NCBI RefSeq assembly: GCF_022113815.1
Contig: NZ_SGOM01000002.1
Coordinates: forward strand, 248,001-312,000
Direction: 5' to 3'
DNA from: Vibrio cincinnatiensis
GTDB lineage: Bacteria; Pseudomonadota; Gammaproteobacteria; Enterobacterales; Vibrionaceae
DNA: 64,000 nt
Shown piece after piece: positions 63,976 to 64,000 of the stretch (its first letter is position 1; each line of letters opens with the position of its first letter). The translations under genes and the position numbers were made by a program. Below the pieces are notes generated by a model, which was not told where the DNA came from, made no database searches, and was given only the letters and a program-made list of their open reading frames with translations.

Positions 63976-64000
63976 TAGGTTTATCCTTTTGTCCGCTTAC

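Overview
This window looks like part of the second chromosome of a Vibrio species, spanning its replication origin. It carries a 658-residue RctB-type initiator, an adjacent array of six regularly spaced ATGATCA repeats next to a DnaA box, a ParA2/ParB2 pair, and five exact matches to the Vibrio parS2 palindrome TTTACANTGTAAA. The flanking genes (mtl operon, put cluster, malT/malP/malQ/glgB, a VcINDY-like transporter) are typical of Vibrio chromosome II. I cannot name the species. I saw no rRNA, tRNA, insertion sequence, prophage or CRISPR array.

Left part (1-31.6 kb): the end of a mannitol operon (mtlA, mtlD, mtlR), a MviM-type oxidoreductase, a potassium-channel-like protein, lipoate ligase, a small DUF2132 protein, a diguanylate cyclase, an NAD(P)-binding reductase with a divergent LysR regulator, an RhlE-like helicase, ribB behind an FMN riboswitch, a dCache chemoreceptor, and a proline-use cluster (AraC regulator, putA, a detached PutA C-terminal domain, putP). 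Next come two tandem secreted coiled-coil/PEGA proteins (the second with an FGE-like domain), pdxH, a DUF342 protein, a response regulator of PP2C/HATPase type that is broken by a stop codon, a beta-hydroxyacid dehydrogenase, a YeeN-type protein and two small Vibrio proteins. From 9.7 to 34.2 kb almost everything lies on the minus strand, pointing away from the origin.

Origin (31.6-37.8 kb): rctB on the minus strand, an AT-rich stretch, the iteron array, a DnaA box, a second family of GGAA-type ATGATCA repeats in a gene-free stretch (the rctA-equivalent region), a parS2 site, then parA2-parB2 on the plus strand.

Right part (37.8-64 kb): an orphan PotD-like binding protein, tmcA, a Fic toxin with its antitoxin just behind two parS2 sites, an AraC regulator divergent from an SLC13 transporter, a YkgJ cysteine-cluster protein, a DUF1090 protein, an iron alcohol dehydrogenase with a structured leader that can hide its ribosome binding site, another AraC regulator, an sCache chemoreceptor, yibL, the maltodextrin/glycogen block (malT divergent from malP-malQ, then glgB), an AEC transporter, a VcINDY-like dicarboxylate transporter and a DUF2057 protein.

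The most interesting points are the structured leader before the alcohol dehydrogenase, the tandem PEGA/FGE-like pair, the split PutA domain, the broken response regulator, the two families of RctB-like repeats, and parS2 sites placed inside a gene end, over a terminator and in front of a toxin-antitoxin operon.
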